From NCBI GenBank assembly GCA_013151555.1, contig JAADIA010000085.1:1-18085 (forward strand): a DNA stretch of 18,085 nucleotides. Reading direction: 5' to 3'. Within the stretch, counting starts at the first letter, position 1, and every line of letters starts with the position of its first letter. Below the pieces are notes generated by a model. It was given only the letters and a program-made list of their open reading frames with translations, ran no database searches and had not been told where the DNA came from. Below are positions 7,670-16,456 of this stretch, piece by piece. The stretch is from Nitrospirota bacterium. GTDB lineage: Bacteria; NPL-UPA2; JAADIA01. Position numbers and translations under genes: made by a program.

Positions 7670-10120
7670 TCACTTCCGAAACTTTAGACCCGGATGCTCA
7701 AAGAATTTATAGCAATGGACTTTGATAATGTCCGTTATCACAAAAGCCACCAGGGCATATCCCCAGACAAAAAGGGCTAACCCCCACCCAAGCGGCGAGA
7801 TAAACCAACCATATACTACTATAAGGGTCGCCAATATCTTAGTAATAACAGCCGACCAGAATAGGGCGCCGCTCGGCCTGATAGACCAGAAGGAACCGCG
7901 GGTTCGGGCCAGGAATATAGTCAGGTGTCCGGCAATAGCTAAATTCAGAAAGATAAAAGATTGAACCATATCTTTCGGCAGGTGGAGAACTTCCTGAGCG
8001 AGGTAGAATATTCCGAAAGAAAAGAGAACCCCGATAAATCCCAAAAAAGAGGCCATAACTAAAATAATCCGCATATTCCACTTTTCCGGTTTCTGGGAAT
8101 AATGGACATTGTCATAGGCAATGGCCATGATAGGGGCATCGTTAAGCAAGGCAAGTAAGACAATCATGATGGCCGTTACCGGATAAAAGTTAAATACCAG
8201 TATGGCCAGGACAATGAAGAAAAGTACCCGAATCGTTTCGGCAATCCGATAGATGGAATAGCTGTTTATGCGCTGGAATATCTTGCGGCTTTCCTTCATG
8301 GCATCAATAATTACCGAGAGCCCCGGGCTGGTAAGCACAATGTCCGCGGCTGATTTCGCTGCGTCGGTAGCCCCGGCTACGGCAATCCCCGCATCCGCCT
8401 TTTTAAGGGCCGGGGCATCATTAACTCCATCACCGGTCATACCCACAATATGTCCTTTGGCCTGAAGCAATTCCACGATATGATACTTATGCTCAGGGTA
8501 AACCTGGGCAAAGCCATCAGCCTTTTCGACGACGCGTTGAGCTTCTCTGTCCGGTTTATCTAAGAAAGAGGAGACCTGCATAATATTAGTGCCCAGGTTT
8601 ACCTGCCGGGCAACTTCTTTGCCGATAGCCGCATGGTCACCGGTAATCATTTTGACTTCCACCCCCATGGATTGGGCCGCCTTGATGGTCTGGGCAGAAT
8701 CTTCCCGGGGAGGGTCGTGAAGGGGAATAAGGCCGACAAATTGCCAGTTCCCCTGTTTATCAGTCCTGGCTACACCAAGAGCACGGAATCCTTTCAGGGC
8801 AAAAGCATCAATTTGTTCATTAACTTTACCACTGACTGCTTCCTTATTAGCTACCAGCGATAGAATAATCTGGGGGGCACCTTTAGTTACTTTGAAGGTA
8901 TTGTTGTCAGCATCTGAGATGGTGGATTCCGTGCGCTTTACGACCGGGTCAAAGGGCTTAAATTTACTTATCTTGAAGGAGCCAAGCAGTTTGCCAAGAG
9001 CCTCTACCGATTTCGTTTTGGTGATAATTGCCAGATCAATAGGGTCCTGATCTTCCTCTCTGGATGCCAGAGTAGCAACAAACAGCAAGGTATCGTTGCT
9101 TGTGAATCCCTCAGAAGGCTTCACTTCGGCCAGGGTCAGCTCATTTTTGGTGATGGTTCCGGTCTTATCTGAACACAACACATCCATCCCGGCCATTTCT
9201 TCAATAGCTACCAATTTGCTGACGATGGCTTTCTTTTTTGCCAGAGCCATAGCCCCAACTGCCATAGTGACCGACAGAACGGCCGGCAAGGCCACCGGGA
9301 TAGCGGCAACGGTGAGAACAAGAGCAAACTGGAGTGTTTCAGTGAAGCTTTCATGACGGAAAAGGGCTACAATAAAGATGATAGCTACCATAAAAGCAGC
9401 AATAACGATCAGATAGTTTCCTATTTTAACAACTGCTTTTTGGAAATGACTTACCGTTCTGGATTCTTCCACCAGTTTGGCCGTCTTCCCGAAAAAGGTG
9501 TTCATCCCGGTAGCCACCACCAGCGCATCCATTTCCCCCTGACGGATAACAGCGCCGGAGTAAGCAACATCGGCAACATGTTTTTCCACCGGCAGGGATT
9601 CCCCGGTCAAGGCGGATTCATCTATGGACAGATAGTCACCCTCCACAAGTTTAATGTCGGCCGGGATAATATCACCCAGGCGCACCCGCACAACATCTCC
9701 GGGAACCAATTCCCGGGCAGATATTTCCAGCCATTTTCCGTCGCGCAGCGCCCGGGCCTTCAGAGCCAGTCTCTTTTTTAACGATTCAATAGCATTGCCC
9801 GCCTTATGCTCCTGCCAGAATCCCACCACGGCGTTTAATAAGAGCAGGATAAAGATGATCCAGAAGTCCGCCCAGTGATGGATAATTACCGAAAGGATGG
9901 CGGCAATTTCAATCATCCAGGGGATCGGTCCCCAAAAATAACTCAGGAACTTGATAAGCGGGCTGAGGTGTTTCTCGGAAATCTCATTATATCCGTATTC
10001 TTGAATCCGTTCTTTAGTTTCTGAAGAAGAAAGACCTTTTTCTCCGGAAGAAAATTTCTTAAACAGGTCTTCCACGGTTGCCTTCTTTAAGGCATCCCTG
10101 TCTGTTGTTGTCTTATCCAT
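7670..10120 (-). CDS. P3A-type plasma-membrane proton-translocating P-type ATPase
   Basis: This 816-aa P-type ATPase hydrolyses ATP to export protons. Seen in order: cytoplasmic N-terminus, GPIPWMIE helix 1 (64-71), actuator motif TGES (172-175), helix 4 IPVALP (274-279), phosphorylation motif D318-KTGT, nucleotide-domain KGAP (413-416), MITGD (491-495) and TGDGVNDAP (562-570). Helix 5 contains ETIRVLFF with R631 at the place of the conserved Arg of plant and fungal H+-ATPases. Helix 6 contains LLNDAPIM with D661 at the place of the proton-binding Asp. These two residues separate P3A pumps from Ca2+ or heavy-metal pumps. The C-terminus is short, without the long autoinhibitory domain of plant pumps. 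A strong AAGGAGGG ribosome-binding site precedes the ATG. A PII-like gene follows by 35 bp and then a permease, so the pump may energise that transporter. Confidence 0.92.
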   Translation of the reverse strand: MDKTTTDRDALKKATVEDLFKKFSSGEKGLSSSETKERIQEYGYNEISEKHLSPLIKFLSYFWGPIPWMIEIAAILSVIIHHWADFWIIFILLLLNAVVGFWQEHKAGNAIESLKKRLALKARALRDGKWLEISARELVPGDVVRVRLGDIIPADIKLVEGDYLSIDESALTGESLPVEKHVADVAYSGAVIRQGEMDALVVATGMNTFFGKTAKLVEESRTVSHFQKAVVKIGNYLIVIAAFMVAIIFIVALFRHESFTETLQFALVLTVAAIPVALPAVLSVTMAVGAMALAKKKAIVSKLVAIEEMAGMDVLCSDKTGTITKNELTLAEVKPSEGFTSNDTLLFVATLASREEDQDPIDLAIITKTKSVEALGKLLGSFKISKFKPFDPVVKRTESTISDADNNTFKVTKGAPQIILSLVANKEAVSGKVNEQIDAFALKGFRALGVARTDKQGNWQFVGLIPLHDPPREDSAQTIKAAQSMGVEVKMITGDHAAIGKEVARQVNLGTNIMQVSSFLDKPDREAQRVVEKADGFAQVYPEHKYHIVELLQAKGHIVGMTGDGVNDAPALKKADAGIAVAGATDAAKSAADIVLTSPGLSVIIDAMKESRKIFQRINSYSIYRIAETIRVLFFIVLAILVFNFYPVTAIMIVLLALLNDAPIMAIAYDNVHYSQKPEKWNMRIILVMASFLGFIGVLFSFGIFYLAQEVLHLPKDMVQSFIFLNLAIAGHLTIFLARTRGSFWSIRPSGALFWSAVITKILATLIVVYGWFISPLGWGLALFVWGYALVAFVITDIIKVHCYKFFEHPGLKFRK

Positions 10121-10140
10121 GTCGATTGTCCCTCCTTATT

Positions 10141-10162
10141 AGCTTAGCTTTAAAGCCAAGCT
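10141..10162. repeat. 22-bp near-perfect palindrome upstream of the H+-ATPase gene
   Basis: The arms AGCTTAGCTTT (10141-10151) and AAAGCCAAGCT (10152-10162) are complementary except at one position, with the axis at TTTAAA and no spacer. It lies 21 bp before the ATPase start codon, just upstream of its ribosome-binding site and after the hydrolase stop at 10216. There is no T-run, so it looks more like an operator or an mRNA hairpin than a terminator. Confidence 0.6.
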
Positions 10163-10215
10163 ACCCCAGTGGAACACAGCAGAACCTCTATCCGTTTGAG
10201 CAACTTATACAAACC

Positions 10216-11340
10216 TTATGGATTATCGGTAACTCTCAATACTTTTACCGGCGTTCCATCACTCCATTTTCCCATAAAGCGCTGCCGGGGAGTATTCCCC
10301 AAAGCATACTCGCGGTTCCTGGAATAAAAGGCAGCTTCATATAACCCATCAAAAAGCTTCCAGAATCCATAATAATCCAAGGCGTTGATAGAACGCGAGG
10401 AATTCTTAAGGTCCGGGAAATCATTATTGCCCGACTCCCGGCGTTCCCGGATTCTTGCTTTCAATCTCTCTCTAAGCCTGGACCGCACACGCCCATCGCT
10501 TTTTCTGCTTTCTCTTTTTTCTCCCGAATCATAATTTTCATCAGGGGCAACGGGAGCTAAATGATTTGCTATCAATGCCGGCTTACCATAATCATCAGAC
10601 CCTACAATTACAAAATCCTTATTAGCAAAAGGAATCTGGGACGTCTCATTAAAAATTCTTTTTGCGTCTATGTCACGAGCTATATTATCCCTATCACCTA
10701 CTACAGTAAGAAGCAGAGTGCTTTCAGGTATCGTGCTCAAATCCTCAAGAGGAATTGCTGCTTTTTTACTTTTGGACCATGATTTACCCGGTTGAACACA
10801 CATAATTGCCCCCGGTTCGGGAAGACCGACAGAACCGGCTAATGCTGCCATGTTGGCAGTGATCTGGCCCCCGGCCGAATGGCCGACAATAGCAAACTTA
10901 TCCAACTCCGGTTTTATCTTCCCCTCCCTTTGAAGGCGGTCGATGGCATTTTTTACCGCCCGGATGGCATTAGGGGTTATTTGACGTGTTGGATAACGCC
11001 ACTTACCCGGCTCTTGATAGACAGGATAGATTACAATGTTTCCCCGCCGGACAATATGCTCAATCCAGGCTCCATAAGTCTTTGGATTCGTAGCTCCCCA
11101 ACCATGGTTGAAAACTATTACCGGGGCTGACTCCGGCGTAGGGTCCGCCGGTTCAAAAATCCAGTATTGGTCAGCACCCTCTCCATAAACGGACTTGATA
11201 ACCGCAGCCTGGCTATACCTTGCTCCGCCCGGACCGGTTGCTGGCTGTTGAGGAGGTTGGATCAGCGGTCCTTCTGCCCGGGAAACGAGAGGAAACAACA
11301 GCAAGAGGAAACCGAACGCCCGTAATATTCTTTTGTTCAT
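10216..11340 (-). CDS. Secreted alpha/beta hydrolase
   Basis: This 374-aa protein has a typical signal peptide (MNKR, then a Leu-rich core at residues 10-19, with likely cleavage after SRA at 22), so it probably acts outside the cytoplasm. The fold is recognisable from the oxyanion-loop motif FNHGWG (77-82) and the nucleophile elbow GHSAGG with S155. It continues with a VVGDRDN segment (D216 or D218 as acid candidate) and ALIANHLAP with H260 as base candidate. It resembles the dienelactone-hydrolase/chlorophyllase-like group of serine esterases. The substrate is unknown. An unusual Arg/Glu-rich stretch at about 276-302 follows the catalytic His; it is predicted to be charged and helical or disordered. 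It is 61 bp after the DUF6062 gene and 95 bp before the H+-ATPase gene, so co-transcription is plausible but a functional link is not evident. GGGGGA serves as ribosome-binding site. Confidence 0.82.
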   Translation of the reverse strand: MNKRILRAFGFLLLLFPLVSRAEGPLIQPPQQPATGPGGARYSQAAVIKSVYGEGADQYWIFEPADPTPESAPVIVFNHGWGATNPKTYGAWIEHIVRRGNIVIYPVYQEPGKWRYPTRQITPNAIRAVKNAIDRLQREGKIKPELDKFAIVGHSAGGQITANMAALAGSVGLPEPGAIMCVQPGKSWSKSKKAAIPLEDLSTIPESTLLLTVVGDRDNIARDIDAKRIFNETSQIPFANKDFVIVGSDDYGKPALIANHLAPVAPDENYDSGEKRESRKSDGRVRSRLRERLKARIRERRESGNNDFPDLKNSSRSINALDYYGFWKLFDGLYEAAFYSRNREYALGNTPRQRFMGKWSDGTPVKVLRVTDNP

Positions 11341-11370
11341 AATGTCCCCCGGGCCGGGCAGCTAACTTTA

Positions 11371-11384
11371 GAGGAATAGTCCTC
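11371..11384 (-). repeat. Small hairpin between the DUF6062 and hydrolase genes
   Basis: GAGGA (11371-11375) and TCCTC (11380-11384) form a perfect 5-bp stem with a 4-nt loop in the 61-bp intergenic gap. No T-run follows on the minus strand, so it is not a convincing terminator. It could be an RNA processing or stabilising element. Confidence 0.25.
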
Positions 11385-11401
11385 CGCCGTTAACAGACGC
11401 C

Positions 11402-12091
11402 CTATCCCATTCCCTTTTTACCCACCATCATCTCAATGGCTCTAACCCAGGAATCGGCCTCTTCTCCATAACCTTCCTGGGAACGATAGTCATGCTTTCT
11501 GATAAACTCGTTCAGTTCGCCCAAAAGGGTTTCTATCTTCTCAGACTGCACCTGGATAAGAAAGGCTTTCTGCTCTTTACTTTTGATCATCTTAACAGCT
11601 CCAAGGGAGTGAGAGAGACAAAGACCGTCCGAACTCTTGTAGGCTAAACGGAATTGCTCATCATCTATATTTTCTGAGAGAACTTCCAAATACATTTTCT
11701 CATTTCTCCTAAAGGCTAAACAGGCAGGGCAACTGTCGGTAGTTTTTTTTAGTGAGCTGAGGATCCCCCCCCGGGCAGCTTTTTCCAGGGAGTGGCTCAA
11801 CTCTTCAGGCAAGACTGTCTTCATCTGAGAAAACAGTTTATCCAGGATATCTTTATAGATGATAGCCGTTCCCAGACCATCGCCGATTCTTTTAAGCCTC
11901 CAGGCATGGAGGTTACAGAATCCCTTTGATTTTCTTACAACTTCCCTCGTCTTAGGGTCATTAACGCTATCATAAAGCAATCCCTCGAGATATCTCTCCA
12001 GAGATTTTTCCAGGAGATGACAGATAGGACACCCTTTCTCCTCAAAGCTCTCCAGAACGGTATAATAGGGGGTATGTTTTTCCTTGGGCAT
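11402..12091 (-). CDS. DUF6062-type protein with duplicated CxxC...CxxH modules
   Basis: This 229-aa cytoplasmic protein has no signal peptide or membrane helix. It contains two similar modules. The first has C21-P-I-C24 followed after 34 residues by C59-N-L-H62; the second has C121-P-A-C124 followed after 33 residues by C158-L-S-H161. The eight ligands make two likely zinc (or other metal) sites, each embedded in helices. The motif set CPxCxL...GxCxxH with Leu-rich helices between matches my recollection of the DUF6062 family, which has no established function. The start is supported by GAGGAG 6 nt before ATG 12091. It lies 95 bp downstream of pfk and 61 bp upstream of the hydrolase gene. 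The linker between the modules is encoded by unusual homopolymer runs, listed separately. A role as metal or redox sensor is possible but is inference. Confidence 0.7.
   Translation of the reverse strand: MPKEKHTPYYTVLESFEEKGCPICHLLEKSLERYLEGLLYDSVNDPKTREVVRKSKGFCNLHAWRLKRIGDGLGTAIIYKDILDKLFSQMKTVLPEELSHSLEKAARGGILSSLKKTTDSCPACLAFRRNEKMYLEVLSENIDDEQFRLAYKSSDGLCLSHSLGAVKMIKSKEQKAFLIQVQSEKIETLLGELNEFIRKHDYRSQEGYGEEADSWVRAIEMMVGKKGMG
11743..11772 (-). repeat. Two 8-nt homopolymer runs inside the DUF6062 gene
   Basis: On the coding strand there is a G8 run (11772-11765, codons for RGG) and an A8 run (11750-11743, codons for LKKT), only 14 nt apart. Both fall in the linker between the two Cys/His modules (about residues 107-117). 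Slippage in either would shift the frame and remove the second metal-binding module. Confidence 0.9.
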
Positions 12092-12186
12092 GGCGGCTCC
12101 TCGCCCTACTAATAAAAAGACTCCTGCAGGGTTCCCTTTCCACAGGTCTTTATAGACAACCCGGATCCGGCTTTTAGTTAAAGAGA

Positions 12187-13293
12187 TTAACCCAGTTTTA
12201 CTCCCAAGCTCGATCCAACGGCTTCTGCTATAGATAGGAGGGGTGAATCAAGAGGAACTTTTCTGGAACGCCCGCCGACTTCGGTTACGGGCACGGAAAC
12301 TATATCCCTGCCCTGCAAGGCGACCATACGATCAAACTGACCGTTGGCAATTAAATCCGCGGCTCCAACGCCATAGCGGGTGGCAAGTATGCGGTCGAAA
12401 GCTGTTGGGGTACCGCCACGCTGCAAATGGCCAAGCACGGTAGCACGCGTTTCCAGACCGGTCCGGTCTTCGATGTCATTAGCCAATTTGATACCGACGC
12501 CGCCGAGACGAATCTTCTCGGGACTATCTTTGACGATTCTGCTGACCACAAGCTCTCCGCCCTTAGGCTTCGCTCCCTCTGCTACAGCTATAATACTGAA
12601 CCGACGACCCTTACGGCTCCTTTCCCACACCTTCTCGCAGACGATATCAATCTCATAATCCAATTCCGGGATAAGGATAATATCCGCGCCACTGGCAAGA
12701 CCGGAATGAAGTGCCAACCAACCGGCATATCGGCCCATGATCTCAACAATCATGACCCGATGATGGGACTGGGCGGTTGTATGAATTCTGTCCATGGCCT
12801 CGGCAGCTATGGATACCGCAGTATCATGGCCAAAAGTAATATCCGTGCCATACAGATCGTTATCAATCGTTTTCGGCACCCCAACAATCGGCACCCCACG
12901 TTCAGCCAGCTCAGTTGCAACAGTCATGGTCCCGTCACCACCGATGCAGATAAGGGCCTGGAGAGCAAGATTTTCGATGTTCCGTAATGTTTTCTTAGAA
13001 CAGTCCTCATAGTGTATCTTGCCGTCTTTTTCCACCAGTTGATGAAAAGGGTCGGCTTTGTTTGATGTTCCCAGGATAGTCCCTCCGCGCTGCAAGATGC
13101 CGGACACAGCATCATACGTTAACGGTACCGTCCGGTTTTCTATCAAACCTAAGAAGCCATCTTCAATTCCGATGACTTCCATCCCATAACGGTTGGTGAG
13201 AGACTTTGTCACCGCGCGGATCACTGCATTTAAACCCGGGCAATCTCCACCCCCGGTTAACACCCCAACGCGTTTCACCCTATTACTTAACAT
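12187..13293 (-). CDS. pfkA: 6-phosphofructokinase, Gly/Lys (group III-like) type
   Basis: This 368-aa enzyme phosphorylates fructose 6-phosphate to fructose 1,6-bisphosphate in glycolysis. Motifs: GGGDCPGLN (14-22), GGDGT (118-122), PKTIDNDL (140-147) with catalytic D144, and MGRYAGWLAL (186-195). G121 equals Gly104 of the E. coli enzyme, which favours ATP. K141 occupies the place of Gly124 and is the residue usual in pyrophosphate-dependent enzymes. The G/K pair marks the mixed group III; a characterised Streptomyces member of this type uses ATP. ATP use is therefore likely, but pyrophosphate should be tested. At 368 aa it is longer than the roughly 320-aa classic bacterial PfkA, consistent with group III. 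GGAG lies 7 nt before ATG 13293. It is 74 bp after eno in the same direction and is probably co-transcribed with pyk and eno. Confidence 0.93.
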   Translation of the reverse strand: MLSNRVKRVGVLTGGGDCPGLNAVIRAVTKSLTNRYGMEVIGIEDGFLGLIENRTVPLTYDAVSGILQRGGTILGTSNKADPFHQLVEKDGKIHYEDCSKKTLRNIENLALQALICIGGDGTMTVATELAERGVPIVGVPKTIDNDLYGTDITFGHDTAVSIAAEAMDRIHTTAQSHHRVMIVEIMGRYAGWLALHSGLASGADIILIPELDYEIDIVCEKVWERSRKGRRFSIIAVAEGAKPKGGELVVSRIVKDSPEKIRLGGVGIKLANDIEDRTGLETRATVLGHLQRGGTPTAFDRILATRYGVGAADLIANGQFDRMVALQGRDIVSVPVTEVGGRSRKVPLDSPLLSIAEAVGSSLGVKLG

Positions 13294-13367
13294 AGGTAAC
13301 TCCTAATCTTATTAAATGATAAGAAACTTCTTTTCCTGTATTTGTGATAAGGCAGGTTGCAAAAAGA

Positions 13368-14657
<1,290 letters not shown>

Positions 14658-14693
14658 TTAATCCCTCCCAGCTAAAAATTAGTTACGGTTACC

Positions 14694-16130
14694 TCAAGGC
14701 AGGACCATCACCCGGAGCGAATCCGTCCCCCCGGATTGTCCTGCTCCCAGGGTCAATATTACCTTTTGGCCCTTCCGGGTCAATCCGGAATCCTTGATAA
14801 ATTTCAGGAGGAACTCGGGCCAGTTATCTACCTTATTTTCTATTAAAACCGGATGAACTCCGTAAGTGAACGATAAGAAATCATGCTTGCTTTTATCCCT
14901 GCAAAAAGAGAGAATCCAGGAATCCGGTCTAACCCGGGAAATACGGCGAGGTGTATTTCCGGTATTGGTAGGAGCCAGGATAAAGCGAATATCCAATTGA
15001 TGTGTTGCTTCAAGAACATTCATGGAAATGACATCTTCAACGGATGTTTTTTTGCGTCCGGCGGCAATTTTAAAATAGGCTCCCGGCCCGGATGCAAATC
15101 CGACCGTTTTTTGCTGCCGCTCCACAGAGACGGCAATTTTTGTCATCATTTCCAGGGCTTCCACAGGATATTTCCCGATAGCCGTTTCTTCCGACAACAT
15201 TACCGCATCGGTTCCATCCAGAATTGCATTTGCCACATCAGTTGCCTCGGCCCGGGTCGGACGGATATTTTCTACCATTGACCCCAGCATTTGCGTAGCG
15301 GTGACGGCCGGACGCCCCAACAGATTGGCCTTATGGATAATCTTTTTTTGGATTATAGGTACTTCCTCAATCGGAATCTGGTCTCCAAGGTCCCCCCGGG
15401 CTACCATAACGGCGTCCGTTACCTCCAGAAGCTCATCGATATTTTTCACTGCCTCTGCCCGTTCAATCTTGGCAACAGTATAGATTGATTTGCCTCTTTC
15501 TCTGGCAAATTGCTTAACTTTAAGGATATCCGCGGCCTTTTCCACAAAGGATACACTGAAGGTATTTACGCCCTCGCTTAACCCGAAATCCACAAATTCC
15601 AGATCCCGGTCTGTTATAACATTCAGAAACATCTTTGCCTTTGGCAAGTTCAAGCCCTTATGAGACAGCAGCTGTCCGCCAATCATTACCTTGCATTTTA
15701 CTTCCTGGCCGGATATTTCCAGGACCTTCAACTGGATGAAACCGTCATTGAGAAGGATTTTGGAGCCTTTTGCCACGCTTACGGGCAATTTTTCGTAATT
15801 GACGGAGATAAGCGACTCGGTACCGGGAATATTTTCTGTAGTCAGGGAAACATTATGGCCTTTTTTCAAAGTAAGAGGTTCGCATTGCAGATTGCCAATA
15901 CGGATTTTTGGCCCGGGAAGATCGATCAATATAGCCACTGTCTGATTGAGTTGATTTGCTACCGATTTTATTCTGTGAATGTTTTCGCGCTGATCTTCAA
16001 GGCTACCGTGAGAAAAATTGAGCCGGGCCACATTCATTCCACCTTTAATCAATCTTTTAAGGATAGTTTTTGACCGGGAAGCCGGCCCAATTGTGCAAAC
16101 GATTTTTGTTTTATGATTAGGTAATTGCAT
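14694..16130 (-). CDS. pyk: Pyruvate kinase
   Basis: This 478-aa cytoplasmic enzyme makes pyruvate and ATP from phosphoenolpyruvate and ADP. Motifs: TKIVCTIGPAS (8-18), MNVARLNFSHG (32-42), IDLPGPKIRIG (69-79), the B-domain around residues 80-168, catalytic K221 and metal ligand E223 in VAKIERAE, ARGDLGDQIP (244-253) and TATQML (277-282). The C-terminal allosteric domain (about 350-478) is present and ends GAGQSGGTDSLRVMVLP. The core motif SVSFVEKAADI replaces the more usual ASFVR-type stretch, so it is a mildly divergent member. AAGGAAG precedes ATG 16130 by 8 nt. It is the first gene of the pyk-eno-pfk run, so its leader (16131 to about 16290), with a dyad and a tandem repeat, is the likely control point. 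Confidence 0.96.
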   Translation of the reverse strand: MQLPNHKTKIVCTIGPASRSKTILKRLIKGGMNVARLNFSHGSLEDQRENIHRIKSVANQLNQTVAILIDLPGPKIRIGNLQCEPLTLKKGHNVSLTTENIPGTESLISVNYEKLPVSVAKGSKILLNDGFIQLKVLEISGQEVKCKVMIGGQLLSHKGLNLPKAKMFLNVITDRDLEFVDFGLSEGVNTFSVSFVEKAADILKVKQFARERGKSIYTVAKIERAEAVKNIDELLEVTDAVMVARGDLGDQIPIEEVPIIQKKIIHKANLLGRPAVTATQMLGSMVENIRPTRAEATDVANAILDGTDAVMLSEETAIGKYPVEALEMMTKIAVSVERQQKTVGFASGPGAYFKIAAGRKKTSVEDVISMNVLEATHQLDIRFILAPTNTGNTPRRISRVRPDSWILSFCRDKSKHDFLSFTYGVHPVLIENKVDNWPEFLLKFIKDSGLTRKGQKVILTLGAGQSGGTDSLRVMVLP

Positions 16131-16143
16131 TGATTATCTTCCT

Positions 16144-16165
16144 TTCATAACTTATTCATAACTTA
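16144..16165 (-). repeat. 11-bp perfect tandem repeat before the pyk ribosome-binding site
   Basis: TTCATAACTTA occurs at 16144-16154 and immediately again at 16155-16165. On the minus strand this reads TAAGTTATGAA twice, ending at the pyk ribosome-binding site. The 11-bp period is about one DNA helical turn, which suits a protein-binding site, but slippage in an A/T-rich leader would also explain it. Confidence 0.85.
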
Positions 16166-16205
16166 TATCATATTCCCGGAGTAATATAAAGAAAAAATTC
16201 AGGGG

Positions 16206-16233
16206 AGTTTACCCGGGTTTTGAGGGGTAAACT
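16206..16233. promoter_or_regulatory. Perfect 9-bp dyad in the pyk leader region
   Basis: AGTTTACCC (16206-16214) and GGGTAAACT (16225-16233) are exact reverse complements around a 10-nt loop. On the minus strand a T6 run (16197-16192) follows the stem after 8 nt. This is too far for a standard terminator, but the structure could act as an attenuator, an mRNA stabiliser or an operator with half-sites about two helical turns apart. Confidence 0.55.
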
Positions 16234-16294
16234 GCCTAAGCACACACAAGAAAGGGCTTAGAGAAAAAAAGAAGTAAAAAAGGGATTCCCTCAT

Positions 16295-16323
16295 GTTATA
16301 GTTTTATTGAACACAAAAGTGAA
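16295..16323 (-). promoter_or_regulatory. pyk: Possible sigma70 promoter for pyk-eno-pfk
   Basis: On the minus strand TTCACT (16323-16318) and TATAAC (16300-16295) are separated by 17 bp. This matches four of six -35 and five of six -10 consensus bases. It would give a leader of about 155 nt containing the 9-bp dyad and the tandem repeat. In A/T-rich sequence such matches arise by chance, so this is tentative. Confidence 0.3.
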
Positions 16324-16360
16324 TTATATTCCCAATTTTTCAGTATTTTACACTTCGGGT

Positions 16361-16389
16361 TTGACAGGACACCTCTCAGGTAGTATGCT
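16361..16389 (+). promoter_or_regulatory. Strong sigma70-type promoter for the small membrane-protein gene
   Basis: TTGACA (16361-16366, perfect -35) and TATGCT (16384-16389, four of six -10 bases) are separated by exactly 17 bp. Transcription would start near 16396, about 60 nt before ATG 16457. The correct strand and distance to the only plus-strand gene support it. Confidence 0.7.
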
Positions 16390-16456
16390 GTAGATAAGAG
16401 GTAATGAACAAGATAGATATTTCTAAGATGGGCAAAGTTGTAGAAGGGAAAAACTT

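Noticed and set aside
7635-7673. Extended N-terminus of the PII-like gene starting at GTG 7673
   Set aside because: It would overlap the ATPase stop, lacks a good ribosome-binding site, and adds 13 residues not expected before strand 1; ATG 7634 has AGGAGG at ideal distance.
9353-9781. 142-codon plus-strand open frame opposite the ATPase gene
   Set aside because: Antisense to the P3A ATPase, with no supporting features.
12161-12170. CCGGATCCGG palindrome between pfk and the DUF6062 gene
   Set aside because: Ten bp without loop or T-run; common by chance in GC-mixed sequence and at no special distance from a promoter.
12427-12987. 186-codon plus-strand open frame opposite pfk
   Set aside because: It lies fully within the clear phosphofructokinase gene; its translation has no recognisable motif and it has no promoter or ribosome-binding site of note.
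16268-16290. Short GGGA/TCCC hairpin followed by a T-run on the minus strand as a terminator
   Set aside because: The stem is only about four pairs with almost no loop, and no minus-strand gene directly upstream needs it apart from the distant Hyf-like gene.
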